A stretch of DNA of 64,000 nucleotides, from the NCBI GenBank assembly GCA_964561875.1, contig CAZLQL010000001.1, forward strand, positions 56,880 to 120,879, written 5' to 3'. The notes below the pieces were generated by a model. It had not been told where the DNA came from. It did no database searches and saw only the letters and a list, made by a program, of their open reading frames with translations. Source of the DNA: CAIOGI01 sp964561875 (GTDB lineage: Bacteria; Patescibacteriota; Minisyncoccia; Phycocordibacterales; PALSA-1337). The position numbers and the translations under genes are program-made. Every line of letters starts with the position of its first letter. Within the stretch, counting starts at the first letter, position 1. Shown one piece after another: positions 31,947-41,141 of this stretch.

Positions 31947-33641
31947 ATGATAAAAGATATTAAAAAAGAAATAATAACCTCTTTAAGCAATATTCTAAAG
32001 GAATTGGGTATTTCTAGTGCAAAAGATATAGTGTTGGAACATCCAGAAGATATGGACCATGGGGATTATTCTTCAAATATAGCCTTGGTACATGCAAAGG
32101 AATTAAAGATAAGCCCCAAAAGTCTTGCAGAAAAGATTTTAATTATATTAAATAAAAAAGATATTCAAGGTTTGGATAAAATAGAAATTGCGGGTCCGGG
32201 GTTTATAAATTTTTATTTAAAATCTCAATATTTTACACATGATATTTTAAATATAGATAAAGACTTCGGTAAAAATGAATTAGATAAAGATAAAGAGATA
32301 ATGGTGGAATATACAGACCCAAATCCTTTCAAAATCTTTCATATAGGTCACCTTATGACAAATGCAATAGGGGAAACTATATCTAGACTAGTAGAATTTT
32401 CTGGTGCAAAAACAATTCGTGCTTGTTATCAAGGGGATGTTGGTATGCATGTTGCAAAGACGGTGTGGGGAATTATGAAAAATAATGACTATAAAGATGA
32501 TATAAAATATCTAGGCGATATGTATGCTTTTGGAGCAAAAGAATTTGATGATAATGAAAATTCTAAACAAGAAATCACAGAAATAAATAAAAAGATATTT
32601 GATAGATCAGATAAAGAAATAAATAAGATTTATGATGCGGGAAGAAAACTGAGTCTACAATATTTCGATAAAATATATGAAAAGCTCGGTACTTCATTTA
32701 ATAATTTCTTTTTTGAAAGTGAAGTTTCTGATGATGCAATAAAAATAGTAAATAAATTTTTAGATAAAGGAATATTTGAAAAAAGTGATGGCGCTATCAT
32801 ATTTCCTGGAGAAAAATATGGTGAACATACTAGGGTCTTCATAAATTCCCATGGTCTACCTACATATGAAGCAAAGGAACTTGGTTTAACGTTTAAGAAA
32901 TTTAATATTTACCCAAATCTAAATAAATCAATAGTAGTAAGTGCAAATGAAATAAATACTTATTTCAAAGTTATCATCGCTACAATGAAAAATATAGATT
33001 TAAATATTGCGGAAAAGATGATACATATCGGTCATGGAATTTTACGTCCAAGCACAGGAAAAATGTCTTCTAGAAAAGGAAATGTGGTTTCCGCAGAAGA
33101 TTTGATACACGAATTTAAAGAATTGGTTGATGAAAAGATGAAGGATAGAGATTTCTCAAAAGAAGAAAAAGATAAAATTTCAGAAATAATATCTATTGCA
33201 GGTATAAAATATATGATATTGAGACAAGCACCCGGTGGAGATGTGATCTATGATCCAGAAAAAGCTATATCTTTTGAAGGGGATTCAGGTCCATATCTTC
33301 AGTATGCTACTGTTCGAGCAAAAACAGTTTTGAAAAAGGCTCATGAATTAGGAATAAAAATGGATAGCAAAGACATGCCAAGTTCAGTTACCAGCTTTGA
33401 GAAGAAATTGTTACGTTTTCCAGAAGTTATCGAAAGAGCTCGAATAGAGTATGCACCACAACTTATCACTTCTTATCTTACAGATTTGGCAGGGGAATTT
33501 AATTCATACTATGCAAATAATCAGATAATAGATAAAGAAAATAAAGAGTCTTCATATAGGATAGGTTTAACTCAGAGTTTTGTTGATGTAATGGAAAACG
33601 GATTGTGGATTTTGGGCATAAAAGTTCCAGAAAGAATGTAA
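31947..33641 (+). CDS. argS: Arginyl-tRNA synthetase
   Basis: 564 residues, class I. N-terminal Add1 domain (1-~95), PNPFKIFHIGHLMTNAIGE with HIGH, RACYQGDVGMHVAKTVWG, a KMSKS-like GKMSSRKGNV, and the C-terminal anticodon domain with DPEKAISFEGDSGPYLQYA and ELAGEF-type LAGEFNSYY. Charges tRNA-Arg such as the gene at 6155. TATTAT about nine bases before ATG suggests a leaderless mRNA. Confidence 0.96.
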   Translation: MIKDIKKEIITSLSNILKELGISSAKDIVLEHPEDMDHGDYSSNIALVHAKELKISPKSLAEKILIILNKKDIQGLDKIEIAGPGFINFYLKSQYFTHDILNIDKDFGKNELDKDKEIMVEYTDPNPFKIFHIGHLMTNAIGETISRLVEFSGAKTIRACYQGDVGMHVAKTVWGIMKNNDYKDDIKYLGDMYAFGAKEFDDNENSKQEITEINKKIFDRSDKEINKIYDAGRKLSLQYFDKIYEKLGTSFNNFFFESEVSDDAIKIVNKFLDKGIFEKSDGAIIFPGEKYGEHTRVFINSHGLPTYEAKELGLTFKKFNIYPNLNKSIVVSANEINTYFKVIIATMKNIDLNIAEKMIHIGHGILRPSTGKMSSRKGNVVSAEDLIHEFKELVDEKMKDRDFSKEEKDKISEIISIAGIKYMILRQAPGGDVIYDPEKAISFEGDSGPYLQYATVRAKTVLKKAHELGIKMDSKDMPSSVTSFEKKLLRFPEVIERARIEYAPQLITSYLTDLAGEFNSYYANNQIIDKENKESSYRIGLTQSFVDVMENGLWILGIKVPERM

Positions 33642-33673
33642 ATTACACGAAGTTCGATAAATATTTTTAACTA

Positions 33674-33702
33674 TTGACTTTGTCATATATATGATGTATA
33701 CA
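33674..33702 (+). promoter_or_regulatory. Promoter of the ParB/DUF262-like orphan
   Basis: TTGACT (33674-33679), 17-base spacer, TATACA (33697-33702); leader of about 85 bases with an SD AGGAGA before the GTG. Confidence 0.8.
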
Positions 33703-33793
33703 GATATAAGTAAGTTCCTTAACTTATTACTAGTATCACCCACCCAAGCAAATACGCATTGGAGGTATCGAACTAGTCGCTAGGAGAATCAAA

Positions 33794-34897
33794 GTGAATA
33801 CAGTAGTCAAGATCGAGAACGGTTCGTTGGATGTTTCAACGGTAGGTATTGGAGATGAGTCTAAAGATTGGCTTGTGTTTCGTGGGGTCATCTCTCCAGA
33901 AACACTTACCAATATCGTCGTGCCTGAATATCAGCGCGACGTTTTGATTGGTAAGAATCAGCGCCTTTTAATCCAGGCTCTTCGCAAGGGAGTAATACCA
34001 GATATTGTCCTAGGAATGAGAGGTGAGAAATACGAGACGGATAATGTCGATGGACACCCCGTATACCAGCTCGCATCACGCATCTACGTAATCGATGGGC
34101 TACAACGCCTCTCTGCGGCGAAAAGGTGCATGGAAATTGATCCATGCTTCAGGCCCAGACTCGGTGCAATGGTTTATGTGGATACTGACGAGGCATGGGA
34201 ATGCAAGATGTTTGAGGACTTGAACCAGAATCGTGTCAGGGTTTCTCCAAATGTCCTTATTTACAACGCTAGGACTTACAACCCTTTCATCGATACGGTT
34301 TACAACCTGTTTGAAACAGGCAACTTTATCTTCAAGGGAAGGGTTCAGTGGTCACAGATCATGAAGAGAGGGCAGCTTATCACTGCGCTCAATATTTTCC
34401 GTGTCACTGGGATTATTCACAGTAAGTTTGGTACTGGAGGAAAGACGAGTGGTATTCGGGATATTGTAAGTCCTGAATCCACCATGGCCAGGTTGATGGA
34501 AACGGTCGGAAGGAATATTGTGCGTGAGAACCTTACCACTTTTTTCAACCTGATCCATCAGTCGTACAACATCGAGACTGTCAGCTTTAGTGGAAAATGT
34601 CCTTTTGTAAAGGGTACATTCCTGTGTGCACTTGCTGGTCTGCTCGCTGAACATGATTGTTTTTGGGATGGAAAGCGCTTGGTGATCGACAAACAAACCA
34701 GGAGGAAGATTCAGACCTTCCCAGTAATGGATCCCAATGTTGCACTGCTTGCTGGTGGTAATCATACTGCTGAGAGCCTACTGAGAGGTATGCTCCTTGA
34801 ACACATCAATTCCGGCCGTCGTAAGAACCGGATCGGTGGAGGTATCATACCGGATGTTCAGACTGATGACGTTGGTGAAGAATCGAACGGAAATTAG
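33794..34897 (+). CDS. ParB/DUF262-like protein of foreign composition
   Basis: 367 residues, GTG start seven bases after AGGAGA. The N-terminal half has VPEYQRD (residues 43-49) and YVIDGLQRLSAAKR (101-110), the xYQR...DGxQRL pattern of DUF262/ParB-like nuclease or NTPase domains found in anti-phage and plasmid systems (GmrSD, DndB-like DGQHR proteins). The rest (about 140-330) is unassigned. Codon use is strikingly richer in G+C than the flanking argS and ileS. Own promoter and own terminator mark it as a single-gene acquisition. Confidence 0.6.
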   Translation: MNTVVKIENGSLDVSTVGIGDESKDWLVFRGVISPETLTNIVVPEYQRDVLIGKNQRLLIQALRKGVIPDIVLGMRGEKYETDNVDGHPVYQLASRIYVIDGLQRLSAAKRCMEIDPCFRPRLGAMVYVDTDEAWECKMFEDLNQNRVRVSPNVLIYNARTYNPFIDTVYNLFETGNFIFKGRVQWSQIMKRGQLITALNIFRVTGIIHSKFGTGGKTSGIRDIVSPESTMARLMETVGRNIVRENLTTFFNLIHQSYNIETVSFSGKCPFVKGTFLCALAGLLAEHDCFWDGKRLVIDKQTRRKIQTFPVMDPNVALLAGGNHTAESLLRGMLLEHINSGRRKNRIGGGIIPDVQTDDVGEESNGN

Positions 34898-34926
34898 TTG
34901 TCAGCAAATACGATAGCATCAATACA

Positions 34927-34959
34927 CCCGCTTGGCATAAAATGCTGAGCGGGTTTTTA
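34927..34959 (+). terminator. Terminator after the ParB/DUF262-like gene
   Basis: CCCGCT/AGCGGG with inner GCAT/ATGC pairing, then five Ts. Confidence 0.9.
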
Positions 34960-35045
34960 GCTTCATAAGCTTTAATTATATTATTAACTAAGTATGGTCT
35001 TTAAATTAAATACCATTTTTCTCTAAAAATGCTAGAATATCTTTT

Positions 35046-38000
35046 ATGAAAGAAGAGGGTAGAAATGTCCAAGAAATAAGCCAAAAATCAGAAATATCAC
35101 AAAAAGAGGAAAAAATACTCGATTTTTGGGATAAAAATAAAATTTTCAAAAAGACTCTAGAAAAGCCTTCGCCAAAAGGAGATTTTGTGTTTTATGATGG
35201 ACCACCTTTTGCAACAGGAGAGCCACACTATGGACATGTTGTACCTGGAACTGTGAAGGATATCATTCCTAGATATAAGACCATGCAGGGTTATAAGGTT
35301 AGACGTAGATGGGGTTGGGATTGTCATGGTCTACCTATAGAAAATCTAATAGAGAAAGAACTAGGTCTTGCTTCAAAAAAAGACATTGTTGATTATGGTA
35401 TAGATAAATTCAATACAAAAGCTCGTGAAAGTGTAATGAGATATGCTGATGATTGGAGAAAAATAATTCCAAGACTGGGTCGTTGGGTAGATATGGATAA
35501 TGATTATAGAACTATGGATGCTAGTTATACAGAATCAGTCTGGTGGTCATTTTCTACTTTATATAAAAAGGGTCTGATATATGAAGGATTCAAATCTATG
35601 AATCTTTGTCCTAGATGTGAGACAACACTTTCAAACTTTGAAGTTGGACAAGGATACAAGGATATAACTGATATATCAGTTTATGCGAAGTTCGAACTCC
35701 AAGATGAAGCAAAGACATATATTTTGGCTTGGACTACAACCCCTTGGACTTTACCAGGAAATGTTGCTTTAGCTATAAATCCAAACTTTACATATTTAAA
35801 AATAAAAATAGGTGAGGAAAAGTTTATAATTGCTGAAAATAGAATAAATAGTTTAAAAAATATAATAAAAGATTATGAGGTTTTGGAAAAAATTTCTGCC
35901 AACAAACTATTGGGTAGAAAATACAAACCAGTTTTCAACTATTATGTAAATGATAAAAGTATAAAAAATATAGAGAATGCTTTCAAAGTATATGGAGCAG
36001 ATTTTGTAACAAATGATAGTGGTACTGGAATAGTTCATATAGCGCCAGCTTTTGGTACTGATGACTATGAACTTTCAAATAAAAATAATCTACCTTTTAT
36101 ACAACACGTACATACAAATGGAGTTTTCAAATCAGAAGTTACAGATTTTGCAGGACAACAAGTAAAACCAAAAGATACAAAAGAAGATAAAGAAAAGGGA
36201 ATAGAAAGTCATCAAAAAGCAGATATAGAAATAATAAAACATTTAGCACATAAAGGACTTCTTTTTGCTAAAGAGAAACTTGTGCACTCATATCCACATT
36301 GCTGGAGATGTGAGACTCCGTTACTAAATTATGCTGCTTCATCTTGGTTTGTAAAAGTAACAGACTTGAAAGATAATTTGGTAAAAGAAAATAAAAAAAT
36401 AAACTGGATACCAAAAGAGGTGGGTGAAGGTAGGTTTGGAAACTGGCTTTCAGGTGCTAGGGATTGGGCAATATCACGCTCACGCTTTTGGGGTGCGCCT
36501 ATACCAGTATGGAAAGATGAAAAAACAAATAAATGCCATGTATTTGGTTCTGTAAAAGAGTTACATGACCACGCAGTTTCAAATAATAACTATTATGTTA
36601 TGAGGCATGGGGAATCGTTGCACAATACAAAAAACATAATGAGTACAAGAGACCATGGTGCTAAAAGTCATCTTACAGAATTGGGAAAAATAGAGTCTGA
36701 AAAAACAGCAAAAACCCTATTAAATAAAAAGATTGACTTGGTAATAGTTTCGCCTTTTATACGCACAAAAGAAACTTTTGATATTGTTAATAAAATATTA
36801 AAAATACCAAAAGAAAATATTATATATGATGAGAGGGTTGCTGAAATAAATGTAGGAGACTTAGATGGAAAGACAAGAGATGAATACCATAAGTTTTTTG
36901 CAAACGATAAAGAGTATTTTACGAAGACTCCACCGAAGGGTGAAAACTTTACTGATGTTAGAAGAAGATGTGGAAATATATTATATGAGCTAGACAATAA
37001 ATATAAAGGTAAAAATATATTAATAGTAAGCCATAATACAACAGCATGGTTGCTCGATGCTGTTTCTAGAATGATCTCTACAAAAGAGCTTACAGAATCA
37101 GATATAAAGTTTGATTCTATTAGCTATGCTCAGTGTAAAAAACTTGATTTCAAAGTTATGCCACACAATGAGAATTATGAGCTTGAACTACATAGACCAT
37201 ATATAGATGATGTAAAACTTTATTCAAAAGAGGGTAATGTTTTGATAAGGGTTCCAGAAGTATTCGATTGTTGGTTTGAATCAGGATCAATGCCATATGG
37301 TGAATCTCATTATCCATTTTATAAAAATGAATTTAATCCTAAAACAGGTTTGGCTTCATATTTTAAAAAGGGTAAGGGTTATCCTGCAGACTTTATTGCT
37401 GAAGGGTTGGATCAAACTAGAGGGTGGTTCTACTCTATGCTTGTTTTGGGAGTTGGACTCTTTGGAAAATCTCCATATAAAAATGTTGTAGTAAATGGTT
37501 TGGTACTTGCAGAAGACGGTCAAAAGATGAGTAAGAGTAAAAAGAATTATCCAAATATAAATATAGTTGTAGATAAATATGGCGCAGATGCTCTAAGATT
37601 TTTCCTCATGTCTTCTCCAGTTGTTAGAAGTCAGGATGTAAGATTTTCTGAAAAATCGGTAGATGAAATAGTAAAGAAAAATATTGGAAGATTAAATAAT
37701 GTTATAAGTTTTTATGAAATGTATTCAGAGGATAAAATAGTTTCAAAACAAAATATAAATAATCCGCTTGATCTATGGATTTTCTCTAGATTAAATCAAA
37801 TAAATAAAGAGATAACTACAAATCTTGAAAAATATGAGATAGATAGAGCGGTACGACCCATATCCGATTTTATCGATGATTTGTCTGTATGGTATATACG
37901 CCGATCAAGAGACAGATTTAAGAGTGAAGAAAGATCTGATAAAGAAAGTGCTCTTTATACTACACGCACAGTTTTGATTGAATTTTCAAAGTTACTAGCT

Positions 38001-38555
38001 CCATTCATGCCGTTTTTTGCTGAAGATATATATAAGAAGATGAAAGGCGAAAAAGAAAGTGTTCATCTGGAAGATTGGCCAAAAGTACAAAATGTAGATG
38101 AAAAACTGATTTTAGATATGAAGAATGTAAGAGAAATAGCTACGAAGGCTCTGGAAGCTCGTATGAATGCAAAGATAAATGTTAGACAGCCTTTATCGAC
38201 TCTAAAGGTTAAAACAGACATACCAAAAGATGAAAGATTGTTATCAATCATTAAAGATGAAGTAAATGTTAAGAGTGTAGTTAGTGATAAAGAATTAAAT
38301 TCATTTGCTTGGCTTGATACAAACTTAACACCCGAATTAAAAATCGAAGGAGAGATGAGAGAATTGGTAAGAGTTTTGCAAGATATGAGAAAACAAGCGG
38401 GACTTACTGTAGATAAAATAATAGATATTGATATGGGTGAAAGTTATGTATATATAAATGCTTTCAATAAGTATAAAGACTATATAACAAAAGTTACTGG
38501 TTTAAATAAAGTGAATATTATTCCTGGAGATGTCTCACCACATATACACAACTAA
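35046..38555 (+). CDS. ileS: Isoleucyl-tRNA synthetase with an inserted histidine-phosphatase domain
   Basis: 1169 residues. Class I signatures: HYGH (61-64), KMSKS (827-831); editing domain with TTTPWTLPGN and GTGIVHIAPAFGTDDYE; Zn-binding CPRCE/CWRCE-like sites (CPRCET, CWRCET). Between WGAPIPVWKDE...GSVKELHDHA and EVFDCWFESGSMPYGE, where normal IleRS has about 40 residues, lies a complete phosphoglycerate-mutase-type domain (about 516-690): MRHGES with catalytic His521, VSPFIRTKET, and IVSHNTT with the second His663. The frame is continuous. Likely leaderless (TAGAAT ends nine bases before ATG). Overlaps recO by 26 bases. Confidence 0.95.
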   Translation: MKEEGRNVQEISQKSEISQKEEKILDFWDKNKIFKKTLEKPSPKGDFVFYDGPPFATGEPHYGHVVPGTVKDIIPRYKTMQGYKVRRRWGWDCHGLPIENLIEKELGLASKKDIVDYGIDKFNTKARESVMRYADDWRKIIPRLGRWVDMDNDYRTMDASYTESVWWSFSTLYKKGLIYEGFKSMNLCPRCETTLSNFEVGQGYKDITDISVYAKFELQDEAKTYILAWTTTPWTLPGNVALAINPNFTYLKIKIGEEKFIIAENRINSLKNIIKDYEVLEKISANKLLGRKYKPVFNYYVNDKSIKNIENAFKVYGADFVTNDSGTGIVHIAPAFGTDDYELSNKNNLPFIQHVHTNGVFKSEVTDFAGQQVKPKDTKEDKEKGIESHQKADIEIIKHLAHKGLLFAKEKLVHSYPHCWRCETPLLNYAASSWFVKVTDLKDNLVKENKKINWIPKEVGEGRFGNWLSGARDWAISRSRFWGAPIPVWKDEKTNKCHVFGSVKELHDHAVSNNNYYVMRHGESLHNTKNIMSTRDHGAKSHLTELGKIESEKTAKTLLNKKIDLVIVSPFIRTKETFDIVNKILKIPKENIIYDERVAEINVGDLDGKTRDEYHKFFANDKEYFTKTPPKGENFTDVRRRCGNILYELDNKYKGKNILIVSHNTTAWLLDAVSRMISTKELTESDIKFDSISYAQCKKLDFKVMPHNENYELELHRPYIDDVKLYSKEGNVLIRVPEVFDCWFESGSMPYGESHYPFYKNEFNPKTGLASYFKKGKGYPADFIAEGLDQTRGWFYSMLVLGVGLFGKSPYKNVVVNGLVLAEDGQKMSKSKKNYPNINIVVDKYGADALRFFLMSSPVVRSQDVRFSEKSVDEIVKKNIGRLNNVISFYEMYSEDKIVSKQNINNPLDLWIFSRLNQINKEITTNLEKYEIDRAVRPISDFIDDLSVWYIRRSRDRFKSEERSDKESALYTTRTVLIEFSKLLAPFMPFFAEDIYKKMKGEKESVHLEDWPKVQNVDEKLILDMKNVREIATKALEARMNAKINVRQPLSTLKVKTDIPKDERLLSIIKDEVNVKSVVSDKELNSFAWLDTNLTPELKIEGEMRELVRVLQDMRKQAGLTVDKIIDIDMGESYVYINAFNKYKDYITKVTGLNKVNIIPGDVSPHIHN
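36585..37120 (+). other. Histidine phosphatase domain inside IleRS
   Basis: The span encodes the RHG motif, an Arg-rich PFIRTKE, an acidic ERVAEINVGDLDGKTRDEY and the second catalytic His, i.e. all elements of an active branch-1 histidine phosphatase (alpha-ribazole phosphatase or CobC/PGM-like). Possible roles: hydrolysis of a small phosphate or of a misactivated adenylate product. The role in IleRS is unknown. Confidence 0.85.
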
Positions 38556-39114
38556 AAGCTTCATAATAAGCAGTAATCCTTATGGAGAAAGTGGAAAGTT
38601 TATAAATATATTTACTCAAGACCTAGGTCTTATATCTGCTACAGCTTCTGGTATTAGAGTTTCCAATTCTAAATTGCGTTATCATCTACAGGATTATGAT
38701 TTTTCTACTATCTCTTTTGTGAAAGGTAAAGAGATGTGGAGAATAACTGGTGCAAAGGGCATTGAAGAAAATACTACTTTAACAAAACAAACAAAAGTCA
38801 TTTATATAAAGTTGTTAAATTTATTAAAGAGATTTTTGCACGGTGAAGAAAAAAATGAGGATCTGTTTTCTATAGTAGAAAATATATATAAATACCTATC
38901 CACATCCAACGTAGAAACAAATGAATTAATTGATATTGAAACTTTAGGTGTACTCAGAATACTTCATAATCTTGGTTATATAAGATCAAACGAAAGGATT
39001 GAGGGTGTTATAAATAATAGAAATATTGATAGAGATATCATAAGTATAATTTTAAAGAATAGAAAAGAGATAATTCAAGAGATAAATAAAGCACTTAAAG
39101 AAAGTCAGATGTAA
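38530..39114 (+). CDS. recO: DNA repair protein RecO (short form)
   Basis: 194 residues: N-terminal OB fold with SSNPYGESGKFINIFTQDLGLISATASGIR, YDFSTISFVKGKEMWRI, then a helical part. Normal RecO is around 240 residues; the C-terminal zinc-finger Cys residues are missing here. RecO loads RecA onto SSB-coated DNA; both partners are in this window. Start overlaps ileS by 26 bases. Confidence 0.85.
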   Translation: MSHHIYTTKSFIISSNPYGESGKFINIFTQDLGLISATASGIRVSNSKLRYHLQDYDFSTISFVKGKEMWRITGAKGIEENTTLTKQTKVIYIKLLNLLKRFLHGEEKNEDLFSIVENIYKYLSTSNVETNELIDIETLGVLRILHNLGYIRSNERIEGVINNRNIDRDIISIILKNRKEIIQEINKALKESQM

Positions 39115-39151
39115 TATGCATACATAGTGTTATTTGTGTTACAATATTCAC

Positions 39152-41086
39152 ATGAACTTTGAGGATAAAAGCAAGATAGAAGAATTAAAAAAGTCCCTAT
39201 ATTCTAGGACATCTCCAGAGATTAAGACCAAGAGAAGACTTCATTTTATTAAAAATGATTTGGATGGAATAAAGACTGATTGGGAACATCCAGTAGAAGA
39301 AAAAGAAGAAGTGGAGCTAAATGAAAAATACGTAGATCATTCAATGTCATTTTTTAATAAGTTTTTGATCGGTTCTTTTGTGTTCTTTATAATTGCACTT
39401 AGTATCGGTGCTTACTTATTCTTTAACGGATCAAATATAGTTTCAGCAAATAACATAGATATCACTGTAAGTGGTCCAGTATCAGTTGCTGGTGGATCAA
39501 AAGCAAATTTTGATATACAAGTTTATAATAAAAACAATATTCAATTGAACACTGTAGATTTTGCAGTAGATTTTCCTTTGGGTGCTGTCGATCCTATAGA
39601 TACTACAAAAGACTTGAAACAGTTCAGGCAACTTATGGGTGATATAAAGCCGGGTGGTGTATCACAAAAGACTATAAGTGCTGTACTTTACGGTGAAGAA
39701 AATAGTAAGAAGGAAATGACAATAACCATATCATATAGAGTTAGTGGATCTAGTGCTGTCTTTCAGAAACAAAAGACATTCGAGGTAATAATAAATTCAT
39801 CTCCACTTTCACTCAATGTAGAATCTCTAAAAGAAATAACTGCAGGTGAGCAGTTTGAAATGAAAGTTTCTGTTTCTTCAAATTCGAGTGAGGTTGTTAA
39901 AAATCTTTTATTAAAAGCTATTTATCCATTTGGTTTTGAATATATTTCTTCTGATCCAAAAACTGTTGGAGATACAACTACTTGGAAAATAGGTGATATG
40001 CCACCAAATAGCAAAAAGATTATTACTATCAAGGGTAAGCTACAAGGGCAAAATGATGAAAGTCGTGTATTCAGATTTTCTCTGGGTGCAGAAAGTAAAA
40101 ATACATCAAATACTGTAGGTACAGAATTTGTATCATTTTCTCAAGAATTGAGCATTAGAAAACCATTCTTAAATATTGCAATCGATATAGATAATAATGT
40201 GGAAAATACAGAATATATCGGTTCATTTGATGATCCGGTAAGTATAAATGTGTCTTGGTTCAATAATCTTGCTATACCAATAAACGATGCAGAGATACGT
40301 GTAAAATTATCTGGAAATGCTTTTGATAAAGTCTCGGTTACATCAGATAAGGGTTATTACAAATCTTCAGACAATGAAATTATTTGGAATAAAGTTACAA
40401 ATCCAGAATTATCAAATATTCCTGCAGGTGGAAATGGTAATTTGTCTTTTGGTTTAACGCCTAGAAATAGAGGCGGAGTAAATGGTATTACAAATCCAAG
40501 TATAAGTATTGATGTGGGTGTTTCGGGTAAAAGATTGGGTGAAAATGATGTTCAAGAAAACATTACATCAAGTGCAAATAGGAAGATCAAGTTATCATCA
40601 AATCTATCTATCACATCTCAACTACTCAGGGTTTCTGGACCTTTCGTTAACACAGGTCCTATTCCTCCAAAACCTGAAAGAGAAACAACATATACTGTAG
40701 TTTGGACTGTCGATAATACAGTAAACACAATGTCTGGTGCAGAAGCAAAATCTTCATTACCAGCTTATGTAAACTATGTGGGTAAGATAAGTCCAACAGA
40801 TGAAGATATAAGTTTTAACCCAAACAATCATGAAATAGTTTGGAATATAGGAAATATCGATACACAAACTCTAAAAAATGGTCATAGAAGACAAGTAGCA
40901 TTTCAGATTTCATTTACACCAAGTGTCACTCAATCGGGCACAATGCCAACTCTGGTAAATCCAGTATCTCTTATTGCTCATGATGACTATACAAATGTTC
41001 CTGTAACTAGTCAGCAAGGGTCATTGACCACTAGTTTTAGCACAGATTCAAGTTTTAAATGGGGAGATGAAATAGTGGGTAAATAA
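39152..41086 (+). CDS. Cell-surface protein with DUF11-like repeats
   Basis: 644 residues from ATG 39152; TACAAT at 39140-39145 lies just upstream, so the TTG at 39134 is not needed. Cytoplasmic tail (1-65), one transmembrane helix (about 70-93), then a large extracytoplasmic region of beta-sandwich repeats: VSGPVSVAGGSKANFDIQV, NSSPLSLNVESLKEITAGE, NPSISIDVGVSG, RETTYTVVWTVDNTV. These resemble COG1361/DUF11-type modules. Likely exposed and structural; partner unknown. Confidence 0.75.
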   Translation: MNFEDKSKIEELKKSLYSRTSPEIKTKRRLHFIKNDLDGIKTDWEHPVEEKEEVELNEKYVDHSMSFFNKFLIGSFVFFIIALSIGAYLFFNGSNIVSANNIDITVSGPVSVAGGSKANFDIQVYNKNNIQLNTVDFAVDFPLGAVDPIDTTKDLKQFRQLMGDIKPGGVSQKTISAVLYGEENSKKEMTITISYRVSGSSAVFQKQKTFEVIINSSPLSLNVESLKEITAGEQFEMKVSVSSNSSEVVKNLLLKAIYPFGFEYISSDPKTVGDTTTWKIGDMPPNSKKIITIKGKLQGQNDESRVFRFSLGAESKNTSNTVGTEFVSFSQELSIRKPFLNIAIDIDNNVENTEYIGSFDDPVSINVSWFNNLAIPINDAEIRVKLSGNAFDKVSVTSDKGYYKSSDNEIIWNKVTNPELSNIPAGGNGNLSFGLTPRNRGGVNGITNPSISIDVGVSGKRLGENDVQENITSSANRKIKLSSNLSITSQLLRVSGPFVNTGPIPPKPERETTYTVVWTVDNTVNTMSGAEAKSSLPAYVNYVGKISPTDEDISFNPNNHEIVWNIGNIDTQTLKNGHRRQVAFQISFTPSVTQSGTMPTLVNPVSLIAHDDYTNVPVTSQQGSLTTSFSTDSSFKWGDEIVGK

Positions 41087-41141
41087 TTGGCAAAATATAT
41101 AAATTCATATACAATTCGATAATAATAAAATATCCAAAAAC

